From assembly GCF_002288005.1 (NCBI RefSeq), contig NZ_CP016771.1, positions 868,001 through 932,000 of the forward strand: 64,000 nucleotides of DNA, written 5' to 3'. The DNA comes from Candidatus Nanopelagicus hibericus. Its GTDB lineage: Bacteria > Actinomycetota > Actinomycetes > Nanopelagicales > Nanopelagicaceae. Position 1 is the stretch's first letter. The number at the start of each line of letters is the position of its first letter. Shown one piece after another: positions 36,883 through 45,940 of this stretch. A model generated the notes under the pieces. It was not told the DNA's origin. It saw nothing but the letters and a program-made list of their open reading frames with translations, and did not search any database. Both the position numbers and the translations under genes were made by a program.

Positions 36883-36959
36883 GGTGGGCGTAGCTCAGCT
36901 GGTAGAGCACCCGGTTGTGGTCCGGGATGTCGCGGGTTCGAGCCCCGTCGCTCACCCCA
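36883..36959 (+). tRNA. tRNA-His (GTG)
   Basis: Acceptor GTGGGCG (36884-36890) pairs with CGCTCAC (36949-36955) with one G-T pair; G at 36883 is the identity base G-1 opposite C73 (36956). Anticodon stem CCCGG/CCGGG with loop TTGTGGT gives GTG. CCA is encoded (36957-36959). Confidence 0.97.
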
Positions 36960-36992
36960 CATTATTAATTACTACTGGTTAACTCTAAATAC

Positions 36993-38231
36993 CTAAACTA
37001 ATGAGCCTCTAACACTAAAGGCCTCTGCCACTCTGCCTACTGAAACAATAAAAGCGGCACTTCTGAGATCAACATTGTATTTTTTAGAGATAGCATAAAC
37101 ATTGATAAAGGCCTTACCCATCCGCTCATCTAACTCCTTGCGAAACTTTTCAATTGGCCAGGAGAATTGTTGAATATTTTGGGTCCACTCAAAGTAGGAG
37201 CCCATCACACCACCACTATTGGCCAGGATATCTGGCACAATCAAAATATTATTGGATTTTAAAATTAGATCAGCTCTGGTTGTAATCGGCTGATTAGCAC
37301 CTTCGACAATAATCTGCGCCGCTACCTTGTCAGCATTTTTGCTGCTGATAACTCCACCCAACGCTGCTGGAATCAAGATATCGCACTCAATCTCTAATAC
37401 ATCAGTTGAGCTAATTCGATTATCTGATTTAACCTGGCTCAAATCCTTCATCCCAAAAATAGCCGCAACATCAATGCCATTTTTCTCATAAATACCGCCA
37501 GTAACATCACTGATTGCGACAACCTTCATTCCTAACTCTTGGCAGACCAGCGCTGCATAACGCCCAACATTTCCAAAGCCTTGAATGGCAACTCTGGCAC
37601 CTGCTATTTTGCGATTTGTCTCAGTTAATGTCGCTGCTGCAATCTGAGCAACACCACGACCTGTTGCCTCCTCCCGACCAGGTGCGCCAAATAAGCCAAC
37701 TGGTTTACCAGTAACACAAGCAGGTTGGAAACCTTCTAGACGGTGAAACTCATCCATCAACCACGCCATTGTTTGGGAATCAGTTCCCATATCTGGAGCT
37801 GGAATATCTCGATTGGGACCTAGGACATTTATCAATGTTCTAGTCCACCTTCTTATTACCTCCTCCTTTTCAATTGGCGATAATTTGCTGGCATCAACTG
37901 TGACGCCACCTTTGCCACCACCAAATGGCACATCAATTAATGCAGTCTTCCAAGTCATTAAGGAAGCAAGTGCGCGCACCTCATCAAGATTTACATCTTG
38001 GTGGAATCTAATGCCACCTTTTCTAGGTCCTCTAGCACTTGAGTGCTGCACTCGGTAACCAGTTAGTACATCTATTCCAGAGTCTCGGTGTAGTGGTATT
38101 GATATAACTACCTCTCGCTCACAAGCAGAGATTGCGTTAATTACACCTTTGTCGATCTTTAAAATCTCACCAGCTTGAGCAACTCGCTCATTGACCTCAG
38201 CAAAAGCTGAGTGCTCAGACTTCTCTGTCAT
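36993..38231 (-). CDS. gdhA: glutamate dehydrogenase (Glu/Leu/Phe/Val family)
   Basis: Catalyses oxidative deamination of glutamate or its reverse; links nitrogen and carbon metabolism. The 412 residues have the substrate-binding GPRKGGIRFH, catalytic Lys in PFGGGKGGV and Asp in PAPDMGT, and the nucleotide-binding GFGNVGRYA. Length fits the hexameric ~420-residue class. Leucine or other substrates are not excluded by sequence alone, so the symbol is tentative. ATG at 38231 has no ribosome site; a promoter with -10 six bases upstream suggests a leaderless message. Confidence 0.92.
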   Translation of the reverse strand: MTEKSEHSAFAEVNERVAQAGEILKIDKGVINAISACEREVVISIPLHRDSGIDVLTGYRVQHSSARGPRKGGIRFHQDVNLDEVRALASLMTWKTALIDVPFGGGKGGVTVDASKLSPIEKEEVIRRWTRTLINVLGPNRDIPAPDMGTDSQTMAWLMDEFHRLEGFQPACVTGKPVGLFGAPGREEATGRGVAQIAAATLTETNRKIAGARVAIQGFGNVGRYAALVCQELGMKVVAISDVTGGIYEKNGIDVAAIFGMKDLSQVKSDNRISSTDVLEIECDILIPAALGGVISSKNADKVAAQIIVEGANQPITTRADLILKSNNILIVPDILANSGGVMGSYFEWTQNIQQFSWPIEKFRKELDERMGKAFINVYAISKKYNVDLRSAAFIVSVGRVAEAFSVRGSLV

Positions 38232-38237
38232 GAGGTC

Positions 38238-38267
38238 AATCTAGTTTAATTTGAGAGTAATTGTTAA
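38238..38267 (-). promoter_or_regulatory. leaderless promoter of gdhA
   Basis: On the minus strand TTAACA (38262-38267), an 18-base spacer and TAGATT (38238-38243) are followed by six bases and the ATG. Both hexamers resemble the SigA-type consensus, and transcription should begin at or next to the A of ATG. Confidence 0.6.
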
Positions 38268-38325
38268 ATATTCTGCAAATACCCGCCAAACTCTAGATTA
38301 ACTCCCACTGGAAGTTGCCAGGGTA

Positions 38326-39315
38326 ATGAATACTGGCCCTGTGATTGTTGATATTGCCCTCTACCTAGAGGGTAGACGAAGTAGTGATGCCCCTACAGAT
38401 TTATCAGATCAGGTTGAGATTGCAAGAAAAAATAATGGCTTTGTCTGGATAGGCCTCTCCGAGCCAACCTCAGCTGAGTTTGATCATGTGGTGGGTGAGT
38501 TGAATTTTCATCCACTTGCAATTGAGGATGCGGTCTTGGCCAAGCAGCGCCCAAAGATTGAGGATTACGCTGGGCTGACATTTTTTGTAATCAAAACAGT
38601 TTTCTATGATGAGGCCAAATCTGAGGTGACCACCGGAGAGTTGATCTGCTTTGTTGATAAACACTTTATTGTGATTGTTCGACACGGAGAGGGCTCACCA
38701 TTAACCTCGGTCCGACAGGATATTGAAAATCATCCTGAGCAATTAAAGATGGGTCCCTTTGCAGTACTACACACAGTAGTTGATCGGGTAATCGATGGTT
38801 ATACCAAGATCGCCACTGAGTTAGAAAACGACATAATTGATATTGAAACTGCAGTATTTAGTGGGCAGCGAAAAACTTATAGCCAAAAAATCTATTTTCT
38901 AAAGCGTGAGGTGATTGAGTACCGCCATGCAATTGAACCATTGCTGACTCCATTACAAAAAATTGTTAGTGAAGGTTTTGATAAAGCACCTGAGTTAATA
39001 AGACCATTTTTCAGAGACACCATTGATCACCTGCAACATGCATGTGAGCACGCATCTGGCATGGACTCACTTTTAACCACAGTACTGCAAGCAGATCTGG
39101 CGCATGTGCAGGTGAGACAAAATGAGGATATCCGGCGAATCTCAGCCTGGGTGGCACTAGCTGCTGGCCCAACCATGATCGCTGGTATCTATGGAATGAA
39201 TTTTGAACACATGCCAGAGTTGGGATGGCGTTATGGGTATGGAATTACTTTGGGTGGAATTATTCTCTTAAGTTCAATACTTTTCTATAAATTCAAAAAA
39301 TCACGCTGGCTTTAA
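38326..39315 (+). CDS. corA: CorA-family magnesium/cobalt transporter
   Basis: Pentameric divalent-cation channel. The 329-residue protein has a large cytoplasmic N-terminal domain, a long stalk helix (about 200-270) and two C-terminal membrane helices with the signature YGMNF directly after the first helix, then the MPEL loop. ATG at 38326; a TAGATT hexamer lies 26 bases upstream as a candidate -10. It diverges from gdhA. Confidence 0.94.
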   Translation: MNTGPVIVDIALYLEGRRSSDAPTDLSDQVEIARKNNGFVWIGLSEPTSAEFDHVVGELNFHPLAIEDAVLAKQRPKIEDYAGLTFFVIKTVFYDEAKSEVTTGELICFVDKHFIVIVRHGEGSPLTSVRQDIENHPEQLKMGPFAVLHTVVDRVIDGYTKIATELENDIIDIETAVFSGQRKTYSQKIYFLKREVIEYRHAIEPLLTPLQKIVSEGFDKAPELIRPFFRDTIDHLQHACEHASGMDSLLTTVLQADLAHVQVRQNEDIRRISAWVALAAGPTMIAGIYGMNFEHMPELGWRYGYGITLGGIILLSSILFYKFKKSRWL

Positions 39316-39381
39316 GCCAGTATCTGAGTGGGTTAATCACCAACCTGCTGCTGATAGGGTTACCACCGCAGAAAACTATCC

Positions 39382-39454
39382 GGGTTGTTAGCTCAGTTGG
39401 TAGAGCAGGTGACTCTTAATCACCGGGTCAGGGGTTCAAATCCCTTACAACCCA
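39382..39454 (+). tRNA. tRNA-Lys (CTT)
   Basis: Acceptor GGGTTGT (39382-39388) pairs with ACAACCC (39447-39453); anticodon stem GGTGA/TCACC with loop CTCTTAA gives CTT; T-loop TTCAAAT. Discriminator A at 39454; CCA is not encoded. Confidence 0.97.
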
Positions 39455-39578
39455 CTTTATGTGTGCAAGATTCTCGATTTAGTTTACTGAGAATTACGCT
39501 TTGGATTTAAGTGTGAAACCTCATCAAACCTTCAGGCAGTATTCATTCAAACTTTGGTAAATCTGAATGTGGCTGGGT

Positions 39579-39584
39579 TAGGTT
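39579..39584 (+). promoter_or_regulatory. -10 box of the leaderless DUF1800 gene
   Basis: TAGGTT is followed by exactly six bases and ATG 39591. TTGGTA at 39554-39559 (19-base spacer) may be the -35 element. Confidence 0.5.
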
Positions 39585-39590
39585 TTGCTG

Positions 39591-40886
39591 ATGGAAGCCA
39601 AGCGCGTTGAGACCGCCCGCCTGTTTCACCGCTTTGGGTTTGGTCCAAAACCTGGTGAGTACGCTGCGGCACTAAAAGCTGGCATTCCTGCAACTAGAAA
39701 AAAAGTATTAACTCTCTCTCAAACACCAAACTCATCAGTTGTAAGTGACCCGCAGATTAGCGATCTTGGAAAACGTCCGGCTGCAAACTCACCACAGATA
39801 ATCGATTTTGCAGTGGCAAGGCGCAGACAAATCCAAGACATGCAGTTGTGGTGGCTTGATCTGATGGTACTTAGCCCCAACAGTTTGGTTGAAAAAATGA
39901 GTTGGTTTTGGCATGGTCACTGGGCAACCTCAATTGAAAAGGTTGAGTACGCACTGCCGATGTATCTACAAAATAAAACCCTACGTGAGTATTGCTTAAC
40001 CGACTTCACCAAACTGGCAAAAGCAATGATTAATGATGGCGCCCTGCAGGTTTGGCTTGACGGTCAAGACAGCACTGTTAAAGCGCCTAATGAAAATTTA
40101 GCTAGAGAGTTAATGGAGTTATTCACCCTAGGTGTAAATCGTTATACCGAACAGGATGTCAAAGAGATGGCGCGGGTGTTGACCGGCTATCAGGTGGAGC
40201 GAACAACTGGTCAGGTAAAGATCAATCCAAGTCGACAAGACAAAAACCCGGTAACAATCTTTGGCTCAACTATGACGCTTAGTAGTGAGTCACTAACAGA
40301 GCTGCTAGTAAAGCGGAAAGATTGTCAGCAATTTATTCCAGAACGAATATGGTATCGATTTATTTCAAGTAGTGAAAAAATGCCAGCAAACTTTGCAGCG
40401 ATTAAAGCCTTTTCGTCCAGAGATATCTCCCAAGCAGTATCTGCAACAGTTAACTCACCAGTGATGGCAAATCCCAAGTATGAGATGGTGAAGTCACCGG
40501 TGGAGTGGTTTGTCGCTGCTTGTCGGGCGCTGGAGGTAGTGCCATCCCAACTACAAACGAGTGATAAATTAATTAACCATCTAGATAAATTGGGACAGGT
40601 GCCATTTTCACCTCCTAATGTTGGTGGTTGGCCAGCTGGTGAAGGTTGGCTCTCCTCAGCAAGTGCTTTATATCGAGTTGCATTTGCAAATTGGTTAGTG
40701 CCACAAAGCCAATTAAGTGTGATTAGAGAGACCTCAATCTCAGATCGCACAAGAAAAAGTGCAGATTGGTTGGGTGTGCCAGAGTGGAGTGCTAGAACTA
40801 AAGCGGTACTAGATGAAAACTCTGCCGACCCTGAGCAATTTACCTTGATGGCACTTTGCAGCCCTGATTACATCGTGAGTAGATAG
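39591..40886 (+). CDS. DUF1800 domain protein
   Basis: The 431-residue protein has the DUF1800 marks: N-terminal RLFHRFGFG, the FWHGHW motif near residue 105, NENLARELMELFTLG and PNVGGWP near the C-terminus. The family is usually encoded next to a DUF1501 protein, as here; its biochemical role is not established. No signal peptide is visible. ATG 39591 is chosen over the TTG at 39585. DUF1501 starts nine bases downstream, so the pair is one operon. Confidence 0.88.
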   Translation: MEAKRVETARLFHRFGFGPKPGEYAAALKAGIPATRKKVLTLSQTPNSSVVSDPQISDLGKRPAANSPQIIDFAVARRRQIQDMQLWWLDLMVLSPNSLVEKMSWFWHGHWATSIEKVEYALPMYLQNKTLREYCLTDFTKLAKAMINDGALQVWLDGQDSTVKAPNENLARELMELFTLGVNRYTEQDVKEMARVLTGYQVERTTGQVKINPSRQDKNPVTIFGSTMTLSSESLTELLVKRKDCQQFIPERIWYRFISSSEKMPANFAAIKAFSSRDISQAVSATVNSPVMANPKYEMVKSPVEWFVAACRALEVVPSQLQTSDKLINHLDKLGQVPFSPPNVGGWPAGEGWLSSASALYRVAFANWLVPQSQLSVIRETSISDRTRKSADWLGVPEWSARTKAVLDENSADPEQFTLMALCSPDYIVSR

Positions 40887-40895
40887 GAAAAGTAG

Positions 40896-42134
40896 ATGCT
40901 AATAGTTACCCGTCGTAAGTTTCTTAAGTTGACCACTGGCAGCTTAGCCACTGGTCTTGCTACCCAGCTGATTTCATTTGAGGATATTGCCAACGCGGCA
41001 ATCAGCAGGCCACTTGCGGCCAATACCCCAATTTTGGTAGTCGTTACCTTGTATGGTGGTAATGATGGATTGAATACAGTGATTCCATTTACAGATTCAA
41101 CCTATTTTAGCGCCAGACCAGGAATGACATATCCAATCTCACAGATGCTGCCAATAGATGCTGAGCTTGCCTTAAATCCAGCAATGAGCGGCATGAAAAC
41201 ATTATGGGATCAAAACAAGGTGGCAATTGTGCGCGGGGTTGGTTATCCAAATCCGGATCGCTCTCACTTCTCATCCATGGCGAAGTGGCAAACTGGATCA
41301 CCAAATAACAACTTAAGCACCGGCTGGATTGGTCGATGGATTGATACCCAGAAAGAGGATCCAATGCTGGCGATATCACTGGGCTCTGTGCTGCCACCAT
41401 TATTTGCTGGGGCAAAAAGATCTGGCTCCGCCCTGCCAATTGGTGGCCTAGTTATTCCTAAAGGAGTAACTGGTGCTCAACTTCAGAAAATCTCCACCCC
41501 TTCAGCCAAAGATTCCAAGTTAATGGCGGCAAGTGCCACATCAATGCGAAATCTCTTCTCGGTTTCAACTGATGTACAGCCAGTATTAAAAGCACCAGCA
41601 CCCCTTGCCCCTGATCTACCAACTATTAATGGTGGCAATGCAGGGGGTGATAACAACCTGGCGCAACAATTAGATGTAGTGGCAAAACTTATTGCTGCAG
41701 ATTCACCAACAAAGGTTTGGTCAGTCTCCCTTGGTGGCTTTGACACCCATGCAAATGAGGCAAATGCCCAAGCTGCATTACTTGGTGTGGTCTCATCATC
41801 TATCTATAGATTTATGAGTCAATTAAAATCAACAACTAGAAGTAATGATGTAACTGTTCTGATCTACAGTGAGTTTGGAAGACGGGTAGCGGCAAATGGA
41901 TCAGATGGAACAGATCATGGCACCTCCGGACCAATGTTTGTTATTGGAAACTCTGTTAAGGGTGGTTTCTACGGAGATCAACCATCCCTAAAATCATTAA
42001 TCAATGGTGATCTGGCAGTAACCACAGATTTCAGAGATGTTTACGCCTCTTTGCTTGAGGGAGTATTAAAATCTCCAGTAGAACCGAGTTTGGGTAATTG
42101 GAGTGGCAGAGTAAATTTCTTAAAAACTGCTTAA
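40896..42134 (+). CDS. DUF1501 protein with Tat signal
   Basis: The 412 residues begin with a twin-arginine signal (TRRKFLKLTTG, then a hydrophobic core), so the folded protein is probably exported. The body is of the alkaline-phosphatase/sulfatase-like DUF1501 family: LYGGNDGLNT near the start, GVGYPNPDRSHF, GGFDTHANEA and the metal-site-like EFGRRVAANGSDGTDHG. Substrate is unknown. ATG at 40896 has AGGA seven bases upstream. Its stop codon directly abuts the stop of the convergent zinc-ribbon gene. Confidence 0.88.
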   Translation: MLIVTRRKFLKLTTGSLATGLATQLISFEDIANAAISRPLAANTPILVVVTLYGGNDGLNTVIPFTDSTYFSARPGMTYPISQMLPIDAELALNPAMSGMKTLWDQNKVAIVRGVGYPNPDRSHFSSMAKWQTGSPNNNLSTGWIGRWIDTQKEDPMLAISLGSVLPPLFAGAKRSGSALPIGGLVIPKGVTGAQLQKISTPSAKDSKLMAASATSMRNLFSVSTDVQPVLKAPAPLAPDLPTINGGNAGGDNNLAQQLDVVAKLIAADSPTKVWSVSLGGFDTHANEANAQAALLGVVSSSIYRFMSQLKSTTRSNDVTVLIYSEFGRRVAANGSDGTDHGTSGPMFVIGNSVKGGFYGDQPSLKSLINGDLAVTTDFRDVYASLLEGVLKSPVEPSLGNWSGRVNFLKTA

Positions 42135-42281
42135 CTAAGCAAAGGTTAAGGGTTCAAACTTACTTTTCCAAACGCCACCACAAAAATCACACTCATAAAT
42201 GGTTGCGCCAGTTGGTGCCCGGTACTGATCAACTTTTTCACCGCCACAAAACTTACAAAAGGTGCCGATTAGGTATGTCAT
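42135..42281 (-). CDS. 48-residue zinc-ribbon protein (paralogue A)
   Basis: Mini protein with two CxxC knuckles: FCKFCGG near residue 8 and ECDFCGG near residue 32, the pattern of a rubredoxin-like zinc ribbon. ATG at 42281 has GGAG eight bases upstream and the stop TAG lies immediately next to the DUF1501 stop. Its N-terminal part (TFCKFCGGEKVDQY) lines up with paralogue B upstream. Not recognised as a named family; zinc binding is inferred from the cysteines. Confidence 0.72.
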   Translation of the reverse strand: MTYLIGTFCKFCGGEKVDQYRAPTGATIYECDFCGGVWKSKFEPLTFA

Positions 42282-42320
42282 GCCCTGCTCTCCTTAAGCT
42301 CTCGTTAAACGATAAATTCA

Positions 42321-42527
42321 TTAGTGAAATCGAAAGTGGTTGGCGACCGGTGCCAGAAATGTTGTCCAGAAAGATTCGGAGTGATACTTGCGTTTTTTAT
42401 GAAAAATTGAGGCGATAAACCCTGCTGAATGAGCGCAGTGATTTACCAAATGACCTTGGATATCATGGTAGTGATCAAATGATTCATTGCCACAGTATCG
42501 ACAAAAAGTAGCAAATTTGTTGGTCAT
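42321..42527 (-). CDS. 68-residue zinc-finger-like protein (paralogue B)
   Basis: The N-terminus TFCRYCGNESFDHY matches paralogue A (42135-42281) position by position, but the second CxxC of A is replaced here by HCAHSAG, and several His residues (FDHYHD, GHLVNH) could supply ligands instead. The C-terminal 25 residues are unique. ATG at 42527 has GGGAG seven bases upstream. A and B are 39 bases apart on the same strand, so they are probably a tandem duplication in one transcript. Confidence 0.7.
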   Translation of the reverse strand: MTNKFATFCRYCGNESFDHYHDIQGHLVNHCAHSAGFIASIFHKKRKYHSESFWTTFLAPVANHFRFH

Positions 42528-42792
42528 TGTCTTACTCCCATCATTAGATGATTTTCAGTAACGCCAAAGTAACTAGGAAATAAGGCCAAGCTGCGAAATC
42601 CATCTGAACTACATATGATCTTTTGAGAAATATTGGCCTATTAAAAAACCAACGCAGCGCAGTAGTTAACTTAAGGTTACTTTCAGGGTTTATTCATATG
42701 ACGTTTACCTTCTACCGCCAGCTACCCACCTACATTTTGGTACTTTTATCTCACTTCCCTAACCAAGAAACTTTAAAGAGTGGGGAGGTATC

Positions 42793-42963
42793 ATGGGTCA
42801 AATCATTGAGTTTCCATGTTGCTTGTATTGCCATTCAAATCAACTTGGCATATTTCTGACTGGAAATAACAATCCAATGGTTATGTGTGATGAGTGTGGT
42901 TATGCCTGCCGGGCATCAATTGAACACTTTGATCAGCCTTTAACTAAAGTATCAATTTGCTAA
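42793..42963 (+). CDS. 56-residue zinc-ribbon protein (C)
   Basis: ATG at 42793 has a strong GGGGAGG four to five bases upstream. The product has CCLYCH near residue 9 and CDECGYAC near residue 32, i.e. two paired-cysteine knuckles as in a zinc ribbon. It is on the opposite strand to paralogues A and B and is not obviously a third copy. The longer open frame at 42623-42859 that overlaps it is regarded as a shadow. Confidence 0.68.
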   Translation: MGQIIEFPCCLYCHSNQLGIFLTGNNNPMVMCDECGYACRASIEHFDQPLTKVSIC

Positions 42964-43044
42964 CTCGGCAGCTTCGCTGCCTTAGCCAGTTGAGGTAATT
43001 TCACACCTCCTCTACCCTGCTTACTGCTTTTTTAAGCAACTTAA

Positions 43045-43072
43045 TTGACATTTACCCTATCTTCGCTAACTT
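43045..43072 (+). promoter_or_regulatory. leaderless promoter of the FAD oxidase
   Basis: Perfect -35 TTGACA (43045-43050), 16-base spacer, -10 TAACTT (43067-43072), then six bases and ATG 43079. There is no ribosome site. This is the clearest promoter in the window. Confidence 0.75.
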
Positions 43073-43078
43073 AACATC

Positions 43079-44431
43079 ATGCATGCAGTGGTAATTGGCG
43101 CAGGTGTGATTGGTTCATCAATTGCATTGCAATTAAGACGTCTTGGTCATGATGTAACAGTGGTGGAGCGAAACTCAGCAGCTGGCATGGGTTCCACTAG
43201 TGCCTCCAGCGCCGTAGTCAGATTTAATTACTCAACCTTTGACGCAGTTGCCCTCTCCTGGGAGTCATACTTTTTATGGAAAGAGTTCAAAGATTTAATT
43301 GATGGTGCAAATGGATATGCAAAGAATCCATTAAGTAATTCGCAAGAGCATTACGCCCACCTCGAAGATCGTGGTTATGTGATGTTGGATGTGCCAGTTC
43401 TATCAAATGATAAAACTATGGCGCTCTTTGATCGGGCTGGTATTCCTTATGAAATCTGGGATTCAGAGCAATTAAAGATTGGTATGCCAGGAATAGATGC
43501 TGGTAGGTACTGGCCAAACAAACCAGTTAAGTCAGATGAGTTTTGGGATGAGTCAAGTGAGGAGTTAGGAGCCATATTTTCTAAGCATGGTGGCTATGTC
43601 TCAGATCCCTTACTTGCTGCACAAAACTTTGCGATGGCAGCAAAGCGGGAGGGAGTAAATTTTAGATTTAAAAAAGCAGTTGTTGGCATTGAAAAACAGG
43701 ATGGAAGAGTTTGTGGGGTGAAGGTTAAAGATTTTGATTCTCAAAGTAAGAAGGCTTTGGATACTGGGGTTGAGGTAATTACCGCTGATGTTGTGGTGAA
43801 TGTGGCAGGACCTTGGTCTACTTTGATAAATCAAATGGCAGGTGCTGGTAGTGATTTCACGATGGAGTTAAAGCCACTTCGGGCTGAGGTGCACCAAATA
43901 TCAACTCCAAAAGATATTTTGCCAGGTCCAATCATGGGTGATTTAGATCTTGGCACCTATGTCAGATCAGGTGCTGGTGGAATTACCTTAGTTGGTGGCA
44001 CCGAGCCAGAGTGTGATGTGTTGGAGTGGGTTGAGCCAGACAAGGTTGATGAGGTAAATATGACAAGAACTGTTGAAGTTTTTGAATCTCAAACATATCG
44101 ATTTGCTAGAAGATTTCCAGCAGCTCAAATCCCCTCCACTCCAGTTGGTGTAGTTGGTGTTTATGATGTTTCATCTGATTGGACGCCAATTTATGACAAA
44201 ACTGATGTGCCAGGGTTTTATGTGGCGATAGGAACTAGTGGAAATCAATTTAAAAACGCCCCTGGTGCTGGCTTGATTATGGCGCACCTAATTACCCAGG
44301 TGGAAAAAGGTGCTGATCATGACAGTGAGCCAGTGGTTTATCAATGCACAAAAAGTAAAAGCGCTATTAATTTAGGGACTTTTTCTAGAAAGCGCGAGCG
44401 CAACTTAACTAGCGGAACGGTAATGGGTTAA
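43079..44431 (+). CDS. FAD-dependent oxidoreductase (DAO / sarcosine-oxidase-like)
   Basis: The 450-residue protein starts with the Rossmann motif VVIGAGVIGSSIA and ERNSAAG, followed by the STSASSAVVRFNYS stretch and a C-terminal ASD-FAD closing region (FYVAIGTSGNQFKNAPGAG). This is the DAO superfamily that oxidises secondary or N-methyl amino acids, e.g. sarcosine, dimethylglycine or D-amino acids; the substrate is not readable. It converges on the liv transporter (15-base gap), a context that suggests amino-acid catabolism. Confidence 0.85.
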   Translation: MHAVVIGAGVIGSSIALQLRRLGHDVTVVERNSAAGMGSTSASSAVVRFNYSTFDAVALSWESYFLWKEFKDLIDGANGYAKNPLSNSQEHYAHLEDRGYVMLDVPVLSNDKTMALFDRAGIPYEIWDSEQLKIGMPGIDAGRYWPNKPVKSDEFWDESSEELGAIFSKHGGYVSDPLLAAQNFAMAAKREGVNFRFKKAVVGIEKQDGRVCGVKVKDFDSQSKKALDTGVEVITADVVVNVAGPWSTLINQMAGAGSDFTMELKPLRAEVHQISTPKDILPGPIMGDLDLGTYVRSGAGGITLVGGTEPECDVLEWVEPDKVDEVNMTRTVEVFESQTYRFARRFPAAQIPSTPVGVVGVYDVSSDWTPIYDKTDVPGFYVAIGTSGNQFKNAPGAGLIMAHLITQVEKGADHDSEPVVYQCTKSKSAINLGTFSRKRERNLTSGTVMG

Positions 44432-44446
44432 GCAAGTAAAGCGGTA

Positions 44447-45160
44447 CTAATGGCCTAGGTAAGCCTTAGTAACCTTGTCATCAGCTCGTAGCTCTTTAGC
44501 ACTTCCACTGATCTTTACCTTGCCAGACTCTAAGACATAGGCACGATCTGCAACATCAAGTGCTGCCATCGCATTCTGCTCAATTAACAAGATTGTTACT
44601 CCTTGTTGGCGAATCTTCACAATAGTGTCAAAAATCAACTCAACTAATACTGGTGCCAATCCCATAGATGGCTCATCTAACAATAACAATTTAGGATCGC
44701 CCATTAACGCCCGGCTCACTGCGAGCATCTGCTGTTCTCCACCAGACATAGTGCCAGCTCGTTGATCAATTCGCTCTTTTAATCGCGGAAAGAGATCAAG
44801 CACCTTAGCCATATCAGCTGCTACCTCTGCTTTGTTATTTCTAAGAAATGCACCCAACTCAAGATTTTCCTTTACCGTCATTCGAGGGAAAATTCTTCGC
44901 CCCTCAGGTGAGTGGCAGATTCCCATCCCAACAATCTCATGACCTGGTACGCCATCAATTCGCTTGCCATTAAATAAAATCTCACCAGATTTGGGTTTAA
45001 TTAATCCTGAGATGGTGCGAAGTGTGGTTGATTTACCAGCACCATTTGAACCAATTAAGGTGACAATCTCACCTTGATTAACGGTGACTGATACATCTTT
45101 GACTGCAACAATTTTGCCGTAGGCAACTTGAATATTCTTAACCTCTAACATTGCACTCAT
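44447..45160 (-). CDS. livF: branched-chain amino-acid type ABC transporter ATP-binding protein
   Basis: Second ATPase of the Liv-type importer. The 237 residues have Walker A GSNGAGKST, signature MSGGEQQML and Walker B LLLLDEPSMGL, the LivF pattern. ATG at 45160 overlaps the livG stop (ATGA). Last gene of livK-livH-livM-livG-livF. Liv-type systems also carry urea, amides and other amino acids, so the substrate is open. Confidence 0.93.
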   Translation of the reverse strand: MSAMLEVKNIQVAYGKIVAVKDVSVTVNQGEIVTLIGSNGAGKSTTLRTISGLIKPKSGEILFNGKRIDGVPGHEIVGMGICHSPEGRRIFPRMTVKENLELGAFLRNNKAEVAADMAKVLDLFPRLKERIDQRAGTMSGGEQQMLAVSRALMGDPKLLLLDEPSMGLAPVLVELIFDTIVKIRQQGVTILLIEQNAMAALDVADRAYVLESGKVKISGSAKELRADDKVTKAYLGH

Positions 45161-45936
45161 TTTCTAGCCGCCTTAGCTTTACCCAAGTACGCCTCGATCA
45201 CTCGTGGATTACTCTTAATCTCATCCGGTGATCCTTCGGCGATCTTCTCACCTTGATCTAGCACGGTAATTCTTTGTGAGAGCGCCATAACTACCTTCAT
45301 ATCATGTTCAATTAACATCACTGCGATATCACGCTCTGCAACTAATTTATTTATGAAATCAATAAATACCTGTGACTCCGCAGCATTCATGCCAGCAGTT
45401 GGCTCATCAAGTAATAGCACCTTTGGCTCCAGTGCTAAGGCTCTTGCCACCTCCAGTCGGCGTTGATCACCGTAAGAAAGATTTCTTGCAAACTCATGAG
45501 TCCATTTACCCACTCCAGAAAAATCAAGGATCTCCTGTGCCCGATCCTCAGCCTCACGCTCCTCTTTGCGTTGCTTTTTGGTACGCAAGATTGTGGCGGA
45601 AATGCCAGCTTTTAAGTGTGAGTGCATAGCAACAAGTAGATTCTCTTGCGCTGTCATAAGTCCAAATAGGCGGATGTTTTGGAAGGTTCTAGCAATACCA
45701 ATCTCTGCGATTTTATGTGGCGGTAGATCAGTAATATCTCGATCACCGTAAATAATATTTCCAGCAGATGGTTTATAAAGCCCAGTTAAAACATTAAAGA
45801 AGGTGGTCTTGCCAGCACCATTTGGGCCGATAAGTGAGACGATAGATTTATTTGGAATATTAAAGGTCACATTATTTACTGCAAGTAAACCACCAAACTG
45901 CACTGAGATATTTTTAGCCTCTAATACATTACTCAT
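45157..45936 (-). CDS. livG: branched-chain amino-acid type ABC transporter ATP-binding protein
   Basis: First ATPase of the importer, 259 residues, with Walker A GPNGAGKTT, LSYGDQRRLE signature, Walker B LLLDEPTAGMN and the LivG-typical IARTFQNIRLF. ATG at 45936 starts four bases after the livM stop; longer in-frame starts lie inside livM and are rejected. Confidence 0.93.
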   Translation of the reverse strand: MSNVLEAKNISVQFGGLLAVNNVTFNIPNKSIVSLIGPNGAGKTTFFNVLTGLYKPSAGNIIYGDRDITDLPPHKIAEIGIARTFQNIRLFGLMTAQENLLVAMHSHLKAGISATILRTKKQRKEEREAEDRAQEILDFSGVGKWTHEFARNLSYGDQRRLEVARALALEPKVLLLDEPTAGMNAAESQVFIDFINKLVAERDIAVMLIEHDMKVVMALSQRITVLDQGEKIAEGSPDEIKSNPRVIEAYLGKAKAARK

Positions 45937-45940
45937 GGGG

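Noticed and set aside
39470-39494. ATTCTC-N13-GAGAAT as a terminator after tRNA-Lys
   Set aside because: Short arms, long loop and no T-run.
42098-42418. 106-residue plus-strand ORF
   Set aside because: It covers the end of DUF1501 and two minus-strand zinc-ribbon genes with ribosome sites; composition is shadow-like.
42623-42859. 78-residue plus-strand ORF
   Set aside because: No ribosome site and no motif; it overlaps the well-supported zinc-ribbon gene at 42793-42963 in another frame.
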